Source of the DNA: a virus | Length of the DNA stretch: 20,652 nt | Direction: 5' to 3' (one strand) | IMG/VR virus record: IMGVR_UViG_3300033154_000173 | Span: 1-20,652 of that record | Position numbers and translations under genes: made by a program | Shown here: piece after piece, positions 4,848 to 12,876 of the stretch | How the letters are laid out: each line of letters opens with the position of its first letter | How positions within the stretch are numbered: position 1 is the stretch's first letter | The notes under the pieces: model-generated | Databases searched by the model: none | What the model was told of the DNA's origin: nothing | The model's input: only the letters and a program-made list of their open reading frames with translations

Positions 4848-6314
4848 ATGCTTAATCAATCTGTTAGTAACTTACAGGAAGCGCGGAAATTAAGGACGAG
4901 CGACGAATACAAGAACGCGATTACCAAATTGGTAGCAGCCGCCAACCGAGCTGGATCGCCGCCCGAACAGATTCGTAATTTCGCGCTAGGCGGCTACACG
5001 CCAACAGAAGAACAATGGATATTTCATTCGGCTGCTCGTCTAGCAGATCGGCCGGATGGACCAAGCCACATTGCAATGGGAGGTCCACGAGGAGGAGCCA
5101 AGTCGCATGCCATTATGTGCCAGGCTGCATTAGATGATTGCCAGCGTTTTCCAGGCTTAGAGGTTTTGTACCTGCGTCTTATTCAGAAGGCCGGTCGAAA
5201 GGCGCTGGACCAGCTTCGCGCAAAGACTCTTATGGGTTTGCCCCATAAATACAACCGAAATGAGGGACTGATCTCCTTCCCGAACAGTTCATCTATCGTC
5301 GTCGGCCATTTTAAGAACGAGGGTGACATCGACAAATACATCGGAATTGAGTTTGATGTAATGATAGTTGAAGAAAGAACTCAGCTATCAAGAATGAAAA
5401 TAGACCAGCTTTTTGGCTCATTGAGAACTAGCAAGGAATTATGGAGGACAAGATCGTACAACGCCGCTAATCCAGGCGGGATAGGCCATCAGGAATTCAG
5501 ATCGGATTTCGTTCTTCCGGCGAGGGAGCACCGGCAGCATTTGACCAAGACGTTCTATATGAATGCCGACTGGCGCAATAATCCCTTTATTCAGGATGAG
5601 TACAAGGAGTATTTGCTAGGATTGACTGGAATACTCGGAGAGATGTGGCGTGATGGTAATTGGGACATTGGATCAGGAACCTATTTTATAAACTGGCAAC
5701 CGAAGGTCCATGTAATTGAGCCAATGAAAAGAATTCCGCTTGAGTGGAAAGTGTGGGTTAGTCTCGATTGGGGATGGACCCATCCACTTAGCATACAATG
5801 GCATACGCTTAGACCAGATGGCGCGATCGTTACCGTAGATGAGTACAAGACTCAACGAACACTTGTCGCTGATGTGGTGGAAGAAATAGAAAGGCGAACC
5901 CGTAAATGGGATCGGAAAATGTCAGACATAGTTGGTTGGGTGGCCGGACACGACATATACGCTAATCGTGGAAGTCATCCGGACGGACTAACCATTGCAG
6001 ATCAATTCTCGAAATTGGGGATACGCTGGACTAGGGCGAATGTTGATCGGATCAATGGCGCAGCAGAAATAACAAGACGGTTAGGAAGTCCAAGAGAAAA
6101 CAAACCAACATCCTGGTTCGTTACTAAAAATTGCCAAGAATTGATATATACTATGCCAAATATGATCATTGATGATCGGAGGCCGGAAGATGTCCTCAAA
6201 GTGGATGCAAACGAATTTGGAGAAGGGGGGGATGACAGCTATGATTGTGCAAGATATGGCATTATGGTTAGGCCTCTCTTTATTCAAAAACAGGGCTTTG
6301 CGTGGAAATTCTAA
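4848..6314 (+). CDS. terL: Terminase large subunit
   Basis: A 488-residue packaging ATPase-nuclease. Numbering from the ATG at 4848: YTPTEEQW (50-57) is the adenine-binding Q-type motif; GGPRGGAKS (78-86) is Walker A with K85; FDVMIVEE (169-176) is Walker B with the catalytic acidic pair; SYNAANPGG (203-211) is the coupling motif. The RNase H-like nuclease follows with VSLDWGW (D307) and a C-terminal GGDDSYD (460-466) acidic cluster. The length is normal for the family and all motifs are intact. A TTG directly upstream (4845) is an alternative start; GGGA at 4837-4840 suits the ATG. It acts with the small subunit at the portal. Its end overlaps the next gene by 13 nt. Confidence 0.95.
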   Translation: MLNQSVSNLQEARKLRTSDEYKNAITKLVAAANRAGSPPEQIRNFALGGYTPTEEQWIFHSAARLADRPDGPSHIAMGGPRGGAKSHAIMCQAALDDCQRFPGLEVLYLRLIQKAGRKALDQLRAKTLMGLPHKYNRNEGLISFPNSSSIVVGHFKNEGDIDKYIGIEFDVMIVEERTQLSRMKIDQLFGSLRTSKELWRTRSYNAANPGGIGHQEFRSDFVLPAREHRQHLTKTFYMNADWRNNPFIQDEYKEYLLGLTGILGEMWRDGNWDIGSGTYFINWQPKVHVIEPMKRIPLEWKVWVSLDWGWTHPLSIQWHTLRPDGAIVTVDEYKTQRTLVADVVEEIERRTRKWDRKMSDIVGWVAGHDIYANRGSHPDGLTIADQFSKLGIRWTRANVDRINGAAEITRRLGSPRENKPTSWFVTKNCQELIYTMPNMIIDDRRPEDVLKVDANEFGEGGDDSYDCARYGIMVRPLFIQKQGFAWKF

Positions 6315-6757
6315 ACAAACCAACCGTGTCTAACAAAGAGCTTCAAACATTTCTCCAGGCTGCTAGTTGTGCGGCCTACATGGAAAAACACCTTGGCGAG
6401 ATATGGGCGCACACGAAACTCGCGATCAAACTTCCCCCAAACACTTCTTTCGTACACCTAAAACAAGACAAAAGCAATCTCGTAGGCATGAACTTTATGG
6501 AGGAACGCCTTCTTCCAGTCAAATACAATATCTACATTGATATTAAGAAAAAAGACAACCTCTACAAAGGAGGTTGGCTGATGCTCTACACTTTCGATCC
6601 TCCAACAAGACAGTTTTTCTACTGGATTACCGAAATGGTAACAGTATACGAAAAGGGAACAGACTATGATTTTACCCAGGCAAGTAAATTTGGCAGAATT
6701 GGCTTTTCTCATGCATCAGGCAGAGGAGGAGTTGGAGTTACAAGCACGAATAATTAA
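6302..6757 (+). CDS. Unknown phage protein between terL and portal (151 aa)
   Basis: A 151-codon ORF with a GTG start at 6302, overlapping the terL stop by 13 nt; AGGG (6292-6295) is 6 nt upstream. Another in-frame GTG is at 6326. The middle is rich in beta and aromatic residues (KGGWLMLYTFDPPTRQFFYW). The last 30 codons overlap the portal gene in another frame and read as low-complexity SHASGRGGVGVTSTNN, suggesting that part is a by-product of the overlap. I do not recognise the family. Its position suggests a head or packaging accessory, but nothing in the sequence proves that. Confidence 0.65.
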   Translation: MEILNKPTVSNKELQTFLQAASCAAYMEKHLGEIWAHTKLAIKLPPNTSFVHLKQDKSNLVGMNFMEERLLPVKYNIYIDIKKKDNLYKGGWLMLYTFDPPTRQFFYWITEMVTVYEKGTDYDFTQASKFGRIGFSHASGRGGVGVTSTNN

Positions 6758-8348
6758 AGGTCGTGAGTTATACGCCGGATACATGAGTTCGGAGTTGTCC
6801 GAACAAGCAGCAGACATCTACCTCGGAGCCGAGGCCGACGATATTGAAGGCATAAACTTAATGGCCATCGCCATTAACACTACGGTTAGGCGAATCACAC
6901 TAAACGGATTCGAGGTAGTGGCGCCCATCGCCGAGGGGGAAGAAGGAGAAGCCGTTTCACCAGACGAAGAAGGTAGTTCGTCCGTCCAAGCAATCGAAGC
7001 CTGGATCAAAAAGTTTTACGAGGTGAACAGGATAGAGGCGATTAGCCGTGACCTTCAGAGAATGACAGAAAGAGACGGAGAAGCCTTTCTCTTAATCGAC
7101 TATGACCTAGAATATATCTATCCAAGAGATGTCGCCCAGGTCGGGATCGCAAGACTGTACATTAGCGAAAGATACACTGATGCAGGGACATCGTGGGGAG
7201 AATTTCAAGGTTCTAATGAAGGATGCAAAGCTCATTACCGTCATGGAGATCCCAACCAGCCGCTTGACATGGTTTCTAAGCGATGGATTGAGCAGTATTG
7301 GGAAGAAGAAGAAATAAAAGCTCGTCAGCGAATGACCCTTTACATAGCGGAGGTCGGCTCGGAACTTGTTGGGGACATCGTACCGGCAAGAATTGAAAAG
7401 TACGCAATGAACGAGGCCGGAGAGTGGGAGGAGTATCGTGACGAAGGAGATGAAGAATGGCCGCTTTGGTGGACAGAGAACGGAACCGATGCTGGAGAGA
7501 GTTTGCCGATACCAGTTATCCATTTCCGGAACGAGGAGTTGGAGCCAGGACAAAAGAAAATTTGGGGGCTACAGGCGTCAATGGACGAGCTGTGGATCTC
7601 CTTTATGAATGCACAGCTTGTGGCGGGTCACCAGCTACTGGTAGCCTTTGGTTTTTTCCCAACGACTGACGGACTCCCTCCGGAAGAAGATGGAAGTAAC
7701 TTATTGACGGTTTCGCCGAGGCAGATTATCGGCTCGGGAGCTACAAGCTCCAAAGAAGCCTCACTAACAGCTATTCAACCACCCTCTGCCGAGCCACTTC
7801 TACAGGGGCTGGACAAAACCGCGATCTACGCCAGTTTCGTAGGCAGTTTGCCGGTCAGCAACTTCATTTTCTCGAAAGCAGTTGCTTCTTCCGAAACATT
7901 GAAACAGGGTGACGCTGAATTAGTCGCTAGAATCAATGAACTAATTGGGCTATGGACTTTTTCTTGGTCTGCGGCCATGGACATCGCAAGAAAAATGGAG
8001 ATTCTGTATGGTGGAAACACCATGGACGAAGCACCGGCCATCTTACCTCAATGGGCGTCACCAGAAAGACGCGATATGAACCATCTGACCAAGGAAGCGA
8101 ACGCCAAACGAGCGGCAGGAGTGCCAGAAATAATCATCCTGCAAGAAGTATGGGGCTATACGCCGGAACAGGCTGCAACCTACCTCGCAGAAAACCTCTC
8201 AGAACACAAACAAGGGATCGGACCAGAAGCGATTACGATCTTGCAAGCTCAGATTGCTGGCGCGGGAGAAGAACCAGGCGCACCGGCCACGGACGAGGAA
8301 CACGGCAATGCCGCAAGTGAACAATTAACCACTAACGCCAGTCCATGA
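6666..8348 (+). CDS. Portal protein (SPP1 gp6-like type)
   Basis: A 560-residue portal subunit. Portals form the dodecameric ring at the capsid vertex through which DNA is packaged and to which the tail connects. Seen: an N-terminal helical segment with a GRELYAGYM pattern common near portal starts, INTTVRRITLNGFEV, and MTERDGEAFLLIDYD at residues 133-147, the beta stretch typical of SPP1-type portals. The C-terminus is a flexible, acidic and Ala-rich tail. AAGGGA (6653-6658) lies about 8 nt before the ATG at 6666, so I keep this start although it overlaps the upstream gene by 92 nt. An internal ATG at 6711 has no ribosome binding site. The position after terL and before scaffold and capsid supports the call. 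Confidence 0.88.
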   Translation: MILPRQVNLAELAFLMHQAEEELELQARIIKGRELYAGYMSSELSEQAADIYLGAEADDIEGINLMAIAINTTVRRITLNGFEVVAPIAEGEEGEAVSPDEEGSSSVQAIEAWIKKFYEVNRIEAISRDLQRMTERDGEAFLLIDYDLEYIYPRDVAQVGIARLYISERYTDAGTSWGEFQGSNEGCKAHYRHGDPNQPLDMVSKRWIEQYWEEEEIKARQRMTLYIAEVGSELVGDIVPARIEKYAMNEAGEWEEYRDEGDEEWPLWWTENGTDAGESLPIPVIHFRNEELEPGQKKIWGLQASMDELWISFMNAQLVAGHQLLVAFGFFPTTDGLPPEEDGSNLLTVSPRQIIGSGATSSKEASLTAIQPPSAEPLLQGLDKTAIYASFVGSLPVSNFIFSKAVASSETLKQGDAELVARINELIGLWTFSWSAAMDIARKMEILYGGNTMDEAPAILPQWASPERRDMNHLTKEANAKRAAGVPEIIILQEVWGYTPEQAATYLAENLSEHKQGIGPEAITILQAQIAGAGEEPGAPATDEEHGNAASEQLTTNASP

Positions 8349-8375
8349 TAGACTGTAACTAAAGGAGGGTACATA

Positions 8376-8660
8376 ATGACAAGGCATAATCACAGACGGA
8401 AATCGAAGAAAAAACCACCAACCGCCAATGCGAACATAGGAACAGCGATAATTCAAGCATTGGTCTCTAATTCGGAAACGAGAGAAGAAGATAGAATGGC
8501 CATAAATGCGATGAAAGATAGCGTTTGGCATTACATGAACTCATTGCATACGCAAAATGACAAAGTTCATTGGGCAGCAGCAGGTATGTTAGCCGCCTAC
8601 AATTTAGGTAGATTCGGAACGAAAATACCCACAGGTGATCGAAGGGTAGAGACACCTTAA
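8376..8660 (+). CDS. Small basic protein, unknown function (94 aa)
   Basis: A 94-residue protein with a very basic start (MTRHNHRRKSKKK), then a helical region (TREEDRMAINAMKDSVWHY) and a WAAAGMLAAYNLGRFG stretch. AAAGGAGGG before the ATG is one of the strongest ribosome binding sites in the window, so it is probably made in quantity. It lies between portal and scaffold. It has no catalytic motif and I do not recognise it. Head-morphogenesis or nucleic-acid binding are reasonable guesses from charge and position only. Confidence 0.65.
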   Translation: MTRHNHRRKSKKKPPTANANIGTAIIQALVSNSETREEDRMAINAMKDSVWHYMNSLHTQNDKVHWAAAGMLAAYNLGRFGTKIPTGDRRVETP

Positions 8661-8677
8661 ATTTATTCGTGTACAAT
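8649..8677 (+). promoter_or_regulatory. Possible promoter upstream of scaffold
   Basis: GAGACA (8649-8654, 4 of 6 matches to the -35 consensus) and TACAAT (8672-8677, 5 of 6 matches to the -10) are separated by 17 bp. They sit in the 68-bp gap before the scaffold gene, one of the few gaps in the head module. An extra promoter for the highly expressed scaffold and capsid genes would make sense. The evidence is consensus match only. Confidence 0.35.
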
Positions 8678-8728
8678 ACACACACTTAATTACGTTACAT
8701 CTTACGGAAAAAGATGGAGGAACGAGCA

Positions 8729-9367
8729 ATGCCAGGTTTAGAAGAAACTACGACCAGAACAGCAGAAAACACAGGCGCAGAAGATACGGGTTCGCCTACC
8801 GGAAATGCAGATGGTCAAGATGCGACAAAAGAAAAGGCCAAGGCCGAAAAGCCAGAAGGCCAAACCCAGGCGAAGACTTTCTCACAGGCAGATGTAGACG
8901 CCTTATTGGGAAAGACCCGCCAGGAAGGACGCGATAGAGCTACATCCGCATTATTGCAAGAAACAGGCATGAAAGATGTCGAGTCTCTCAAGACCGTCAT
9001 TTTGGACGCCGAGAAAAAGAGAAAAGAACAGTTGTCGGACCTCGACAAGATAACAGAGGAAAACAACCGCCTGGTCCCTTTTGAGCAATTAGCTACGGAG
9101 CAAAAAGAATCACTTACGAAATATGAAAAGGCCGTTGGGAAGTATGTAGAGTCTCTAATGGAGGCTATGGAAGTTCCCGACCACATAAAGCCGCTTCTAA
9201 CTCAAATGGATTCGCTTGCGAAACTCGCGTATTTAACGGAACATGGCGCTGCTTTCTCTAAACAGGCCGCTTCTACACCACCGTCCACCAATGTGTCAAA
9301 CAAAGGTGGCGGCAAAAACGGCGCAGATAGTATAAAGAAAGCTCGTCAGAAATATGGTATTCGATAA
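8729..9367 (+). CDS. Capsid scaffolding protein
   Basis: A 212-residue, highly charged, helical protein. Scaffolds guide capsid assembly and then leave or are degraded. Seen: a disordered Thr/Glu/Gly/Ala-rich start, a SQADVDALLGKTRQEGRD segment near residues 50-68 as in DUF4355/gp20-type scaffolds, a long coiled-coil-like Glu/Lys region (about 85-140), and a short basic C-terminus (IKKARQKYGIR) of the kind that contacts the capsid protein. I chose the ATG at 8729 rather than 8714 because GGAGGAA (8716-8722) lies within the longer version, ideally spaced for 8729. It is immediately upstream of the decoration and capsid genes. Confidence 0.85.
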   Translation: MPGLEETTTRTAENTGAEDTGSPTGNADGQDATKEKAKAEKPEGQTQAKTFSQADVDALLGKTRQEGRDRATSALLQETGMKDVESLKTVILDAEKKRKEQLSDLDKITEENNRLVPFEQLATEQKESLTKYEKAVGKYVESLMEAMEVPDHIKPLLTQMDSLAKLAYLTEHGAAFSKQAASTPPSTNVSNKGGGKNGADSIKKARQKYGIR

Positions 9368-9390
9368 ATACCATTTAGGAGACTCATATA

Positions 9391-9819
9391 ATGGCAGCTA
9401 TAACTATAGTTCCCCTCGATGTTGGTGCATTGCGGGAATCGTTCGTCAGGCCGTATCCTTGCGGCGAAGTAGTCGAAGTCGGAGAGGCGGTTTACCTCGC
9501 TTCTGATGGCACGATTATGCTGGCCGACGCCGCAGCCGCCGATACAGCGCAAGCGATTGGTATCGTTGTCGCCGTTGGGGGATACGGAAAGCTCGTGTCA
9601 GTTATTGGAGATGTGTGCGACGTTGTTTTACATGGCGTTTGCACCGGCTTCAGTGGCCTAACTCCTGGCCTAGAGGTTTTCGCAAGTGCCACCGCTGGCG
9701 CAATGGACGAAACCAAACCGGCCGGATCGTCCGGCGACTTCATCTGGATAGTCGGCAAGGTATTGGCCGCAGGTATCATCTACGTACAACCGAACACCTT
9801 TGATATTGCGGCTCAGTAA
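9391..9819 (+). CDS. Head decoration-type protein (DUF2190-like)
   Basis: A 142-residue beta-rich protein. Seen: a VEVGEAVYLASDGTIMLADA pattern followed by AIGIV, then GLTPGLEVFASATAGAMDE, then IVGKVL; these short beta repeats around Gly turns are typical of small capsid-decorating (DUF2190, gpD-like) proteins. Such proteins bind the outside of the expanded capsid and stabilise it against DNA pressure. AGGAGA lies 7 nt before the ATG. The position between scaffold and major capsid is the usual one. The exact family is inferred from pattern and context. Confidence 0.75.
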   Translation: MAAITIVPLDVGALRESFVRPYPCGEVVEVGEAVYLASDGTIMLADAAAADTAQAIGIVVAVGGYGKLVSVIGDVCDVVLHGVCTGFSGLTPGLEVFASATAGAMDETKPAGSSGDFIWIVGKVLAAGIIYVQPNTFDIAAQ

Positions 9820-9877
9820 GCCCGATTAGTCTTAGGTTTATAGAATACAGTAACACTACGTTATTGGAGGCATTAAA

Positions 9878-10981
9878 ATGGCACGAATAGGCTTTGGCGA
9901 TCTCAAAGATCAGGGACTTCACCCTCTTTGGGACTTGGCCGAATTAAAGAAAATGGAACTGGAAGACGGAACCTCTATTGAGCAGATGCTCCGAGAGGTT
10001 CAAGATGTAGCGTCTGCCGTTTCCGGTGAAATCACTCGATTACCGCATTATTCCACACTTTTCAACGTCCAAGACGCTCCGGAAATGGAATACGGCACTT
10101 TCACTGGTGGTGGCATTCAGGAAATGACCGAATACAGCGTTCCCGATCCGTACAAGGGCAAAACGACCGGACACATGTTGCCGATCAAGATGTTCACCCG
10201 TGCAATCGGCTGGACATTCCTCGCCCTCGAAAGACGCCGACGCAATCAGTTGGAAGCGGATCTCAATGTCGTAGTAGACGACATTCGCAACCATTATCAG
10301 CAAAAAGTTTTGACCCGTTTCTTCAAAATGGAAGCGGACGCAGTTGGTGATACGGCTGGCGCATCTGTTCCTTTCGCAGATGGTGGGACAGGCGACGCGA
10401 ACTGGATTCCTCTAAGATCGCCCGATGGCGTAGAGTTTGACGCCGCGCACGATCATTATCTTCGAGTAGCGACTCTCGACACGACAGCTATCGTAGCTGC
10501 GGTCAAGCACCTCAAAGAACACGGACATCAACCTCCGTATGACTTGATTGGCGCAGAGTTGGACGCCGCGACATATATAGCCCTAGACGAGTGGAGAGCA
10601 CCCGTTTGGCCTGGGATTATCTATCGCGACACCAGCGCGGGAATGGATCGAGCCTCCCTCAACGGAATTGAGGAATACGATGGCTTCATGGAAACAGTCG
10701 CCGGGATAGTCAAGGTTTGGTTTACGCCAAGATTGCCGACTGGCTACTTCGGTATCTACAAGGACTACGGCGCTGGCGCAGATGGCGCACCATGCGCGAT
10801 GAGAATCAATCCGAAGCTAGGCTTTGGCTGGCAAATGGTTCCTGGTAACTACGTGAACAGTCCGCTTAATCTCGGAGTCCTTCGTTCTGAGTTCGACCTC
10901 GGTGTCGGCAAAGACCGAACGAACGGTGTGTTCACCAAGGTGTTCGCTGACGGTGACTACGTAACTCCAGATATCGGCTAA
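9878..10981 (+). CDS. Major capsid protein
   Basis: A 367-residue shell protein. It starts without an obvious scaffold-type delta domain, in keeping with the separate scaffold gene. The N-arm is helical (LWDLAELKKMELEDG), followed by beta/loop segments with PDPYKGKTTGHMLPIKMF and a long helix with LERRRRNQLEADLNVVVDDI; this general order suits an HK97-like fold, but no diagnostic motif exists. GGAGG before the ATG is strong. Position after scaffold and decoration, size, and the downstream connector genes make the call reliable. A terminator (11214-11248) follows one small gene later, as often seen after highly expressed capsid genes. Confidence 0.88.
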   Translation: MARIGFGDLKDQGLHPLWDLAELKKMELEDGTSIEQMLREVQDVASAVSGEITRLPHYSTLFNVQDAPEMEYGTFTGGGIQEMTEYSVPDPYKGKTTGHMLPIKMFTRAIGWTFLALERRRRNQLEADLNVVVDDIRNHYQQKVLTRFFKMEADAVGDTAGASVPFADGGTGDANWIPLRSPDGVEFDAAHDHYLRVATLDTTAIVAAVKHLKEHGHQPPYDLIGAELDAATYIALDEWRAPVWPGIIYRDTSAGMDRASLNGIEEYDGFMETVAGIVKVWFTPRLPTGYFGIYKDYGAGADGAPCAMRINPKLGFGWQMVPGNYVNSPLNLGVLRSEFDLGVGKDRTNGVFTKVFADGDYVTPDIG

Positions 10982-10995
10982 ATTCGAGGTCTACA

Positions 10996-11205
10996 ATGAC
11001 TGAATTACTGCTAACGAGTACTGGTATCCCCAATACTTGCTCAGTTTGTGGAGATATGCAGGAAACCGAATGGTATGCGGAAAATGAAAACATGGCCCGT
11101 TCCGGACAGGGGAAATGCCCTACCTGCGCTGGACTAAAGCCAAAGAAAACTGTTCGCAAAAAACGTACCGCACGGAAAAAGCCTGCACTACAGGTCGAGA
11201 AATAA
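10996..11205 (+). CDS. Small zinc-ribbon protein
   Basis: A 69-residue protein with two CxxC pairs (C15, C18, C41, C44) spaced as a zinc ribbon, followed by a strongly basic tail (KKTVRKKRTARKK, about 50-62). It likely binds one zinc ion and, from the charge of the tail, nucleic acid; that part is inference. GAGG 5-6 nt upstream starts it 15 nt after the capsid gene, and a terminator follows, so it is probably co-transcribed with the capsid gene at a high level. I know of no named counterpart. A head-associated or late-gene regulatory role is possible. Confidence 0.7.
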   Translation: MTELLLTSTGIPNTCSVCGDMQETEWYAENENMARSGQGKCPTCAGLKPKKTVRKKRTARKKPALQVEK

Positions 11206-11213
11206 AGTATTGC

Positions 11214-11248
11214 AGGGGGAGGTCTAATCAGCCTCCCCCTTGATTTTT
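11214..11248 (+). terminator. Terminator or attenuator after the capsid operon
   Basis: AGGGGGAGG (11214-11222) pairs perfectly with CCTCCCCCT (11232-11240) around a 9-nt loop, followed by TGATTTTT. The T tract is interrupted, and the ribosome binding site of the holin gene follows at once, so read-through is likely. It would lower expression of downstream genes relative to capsid. Confidence 0.7.
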
Positions 11249-11259
11249 AAGGAGAGACA

Positions 11260-11676
11260 ATGGACACCCTGCTAGAAGTATTAACCGAAGCTCTAATCAA
11301 AGCAGCCATCATCATAATCCCCATCTTACTTGCCGTTCTCACCACCTACCTCGTCAAATTCCTACAGGCGCAAATGGTAAAGCTGGAACGCGAGGGCAGG
11401 GATCTTGAACTTCTACTGCTACAAGAGTTTACGCAAATAGCCGTACTCGCCGCCGAGCAGCTATTAGCGCATGACGAAGAAGATAACGAACGATTCGAGT
11501 TCGCTTCTGAATCACTGAAGAAACTGGCCTCCGAAGCGGGTATTCCGATAACCGAGGACCAAATTCTCTTGCTGATAGAAGGAACTGTACACGCATTACA
11601 AAACGAGCTTCCTCGCCCCACTGAGCATTATTACATCGAAGGCACTTCAGAGGAAGATGGAAGCGATGCCACCTAA
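11260..11676 (+). CDS. LLH-family-type holin
   Basis: A 138-residue protein with one N-terminal transmembrane helix (about residues 11-34, AAIIIIPILLAVLTTYLV) followed by a charged coiled-coil (KFLQAQMVKLEREGRDLELL) and a soluble end with AAEQLL, FEFASESLKKLASEAG and ILLLIEGTVHALQNEL. This order and the A-A-E-Q-L, Y/F-x-x-A and I-E-x-x-V patterns are those of the LL-H phage holin family. Holins permeabilise the membrane to start lysis. AAGGAGA is upstream. It is oddly placed between capsid and connector genes. No endolysin is visible in the window, so a structural or membrane role cannot be excluded. Confidence 0.72.
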   Translation: MDTLLEVLTEALIKAAIIIIPILLAVLTTYLVKFLQAQMVKLEREGRDLELLLLQEFTQIAVLAAEQLLAHDEEDNERFEFASESLKKLASEAGIPITEDQILLLIEGTVHALQNELPRPTEHYYIEGTSEEDGSDAT

Positions 11677-12136
11677 TGAACACGAAAACAACAAGGCGAT
11701 CCGAGAACTGTCAAAAGAGTTAAGGGAAAGCCGACTACTAACCGAACGAATCGACGGAAAGATAGACCGTATCAGAGATAGTCAGAAAATCTCAGATAAA
11801 AGAGTAGAGGCCTTGCTAGACGTAGTTACAGGCTCAGAGTCAGGCGCGAAGACAGGCTTAATCGTGCGGGTTCATGACCTGGAACAGAAACAGGCCATGA
11901 CCGACAAGCGGATTGACGACATTCTGGCTATGGGCGATAGAATAGAGAACATGGAAAAGATGCTTACCGCTACAATAAAGATGCAAACAGATCATCCAAG
12001 TATTCTGTATTCCCTGCGTTTTGAAACAAAGAAAACGATTGCATGGTTGTTCTTCGCCTTGCTGATCGTAAGCATTTGGTTCGTGTCCGGCCTAAGACAA
12101 CCCGTACTTGAATTCTTTGGGCTACCGATTTTCTAA
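11657..12136 (+). CDS. Coiled-coil protein with C-terminal membrane anchor (XhlA-like topology)
   Basis: A 159-residue protein: a long coiled-coil with heptad-like Leu/Ile/Arg/Glu (about 10-60), a SGAKTGLIVRVHDLEQKQ segment, a second coil, then one transmembrane helix near the C-terminus (IAWLFFALLIVSIWFVSGL). This topology resembles XhlA-type lysis accessory proteins, though those are usually shorter. It overlaps the holin by 20 nt in another frame, suggesting coupled translation. ATG at 11666 is an alternative start: AGAGGA (11649-11654) is 2 nt from 11657 and 11 nt from 11666, neither ideal. Pairing with the holin suggests a membrane complex; the function is inferred. Confidence 0.65.
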   Translation: MEAMPPNEHENNKAIRELSKELRESRLLTERIDGKIDRIRDSQKISDKRVEALLDVVTGSESGAKTGLIVRVHDLEQKQAMTDKRIDDILAMGDRIENMEKMLTATIKMQTDHPSILYSLRFETKKTIAWLFFALLIVSIWFVSGLRQPVLEFFGLPIF

Positions 12137-12145
12137 GAGGAAATG

Positions 12146-12517
12146 ATGGCAGAGATAAACGAATTCACCTACAAACTAAATAGTGACGATTTAGACATTG
12201 CCAACATAGCAAAAATCAGGCTCGAGGTTGGAGATACCGATCCCGAGCGTGGAATAAAGCCAGGAGGCGACAATTACACCGACGACGAGATACTATACGC
12301 TCTCAACGAGGAAGAAAGGATCGTTGGCAGAGCAGCCGCCAAGATATGTGAGATGAGCGCAGCCGCCTGGACCTCCGTGCCGAGGACGATGTTTGGAGCG
12401 TTATTCGATCCAAGAGCGGTCGCCTCTAATTTTATGAAAATGGGGAAGGAACTACGTAAAAGGTACGGATTCTCCAACGTCACGAGTCAAACCTTTAGTG
12501 TCCCGGTGAAGCGATAA
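12146..12517 (+). CDS. Head-tail connector / adaptor protein
   Basis: A 123-residue protein beginning MAEINEFTYKLNSDD. It has a TDDEILYALNEEERIVGRAAAKICEMSAAAW helical region and an FDPRAVASNFMKMGKELRKRYG stretch, the alpha-helical pattern seen in head-tail connector subunits (HK97 gp6 / SPP1 gp15 type) that form a ring under the portal. AGAGG (12136-12140) better suits the ATG at 12146 than the one at 12143. It is the first of four small genes in the usual connector order before the tail tube. The family match is by pattern and order. Confidence 0.72.
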   Translation: MAEINEFTYKLNSDDLDIANIAKIRLEVGDTDPERGIKPGGDNYTDDEILYALNEEERIVGRAAAKICEMSAAAWTSVPRTMFGALFDPRAVASNFMKMGKELRKRYGFSNVTSQTFSVPVKR

Positions 12518-12519
12518 CC

Positions 12520-12876
12520 ATGGTTACAAAGAAACGCTGGAAATTCCATAACTCTGCATTGAAGTTTAGCTGCACCGAAGCGGCCGTGCTCAACCGACTC
12601 AAGGCCAGTCCAGTGGACGATACAGATTTTACCGTAGTCGACAATGATTTTAAGATCACGCCGCCGATTGAAATGCTCAACGACGAGAAGGAACGACATA
12701 GATACGGAACAGTATCTTCAATACTTATCGCATGGTGTGAGAAACCAGCAGGATCCCCAAAAGAAAAGGATAGATTAGTCTCGGGAGGGATTGATTACAG
12801 AATCAGAAAGGTCAAGGCCTGGCCTAACGTAGTAGAACCAGCATTTTATGAGCTGCATCTAGAGGACGAATCATAA
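12520..12876 (+). CDS. Head closure-type protein
   Basis: A 118-residue beta-rich protein. Its ending (DYRIRKVKAWPNVVEPAFYELHLEDE) has the pattern of head-closure or head-tail joining proteins, where a final pair of strands reads Y-R-V...Y-E-L-x-L. Such proteins bind under the connector and plug or seal the DNA exit before tail attachment. The ribosome binding site is weak (GGTGAAG), and only 2 nt separate it from the upstream stop, suggesting coupling. The next gene overlaps by one base (TAATG). The assignment depends largely on gene order. Confidence 0.62.
   Translation: MVTKKRWKFHNSALKFSCTEAAVLNRLKASPVDDTDFTVVDNDFKITPPIEMLNDEKERHRYGTVSSILIAWCEKPAGSPKEKDRLVSGGIDYRIRKVKAWPNVVEPAFYELHLEDES

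Noticed and set aside
4577-4855. 92-codon ORF across the iteron region
   Set aside because: Starts inside the terminator hairpin, has no ribosome site, and its repeated residues come from the 24-bp DNA repeats.
7107-7553. Minus-strand 148-codon ORF within the portal gene
   Set aside because: Antisense shadow of a confidently assigned gene; no independent evidence.
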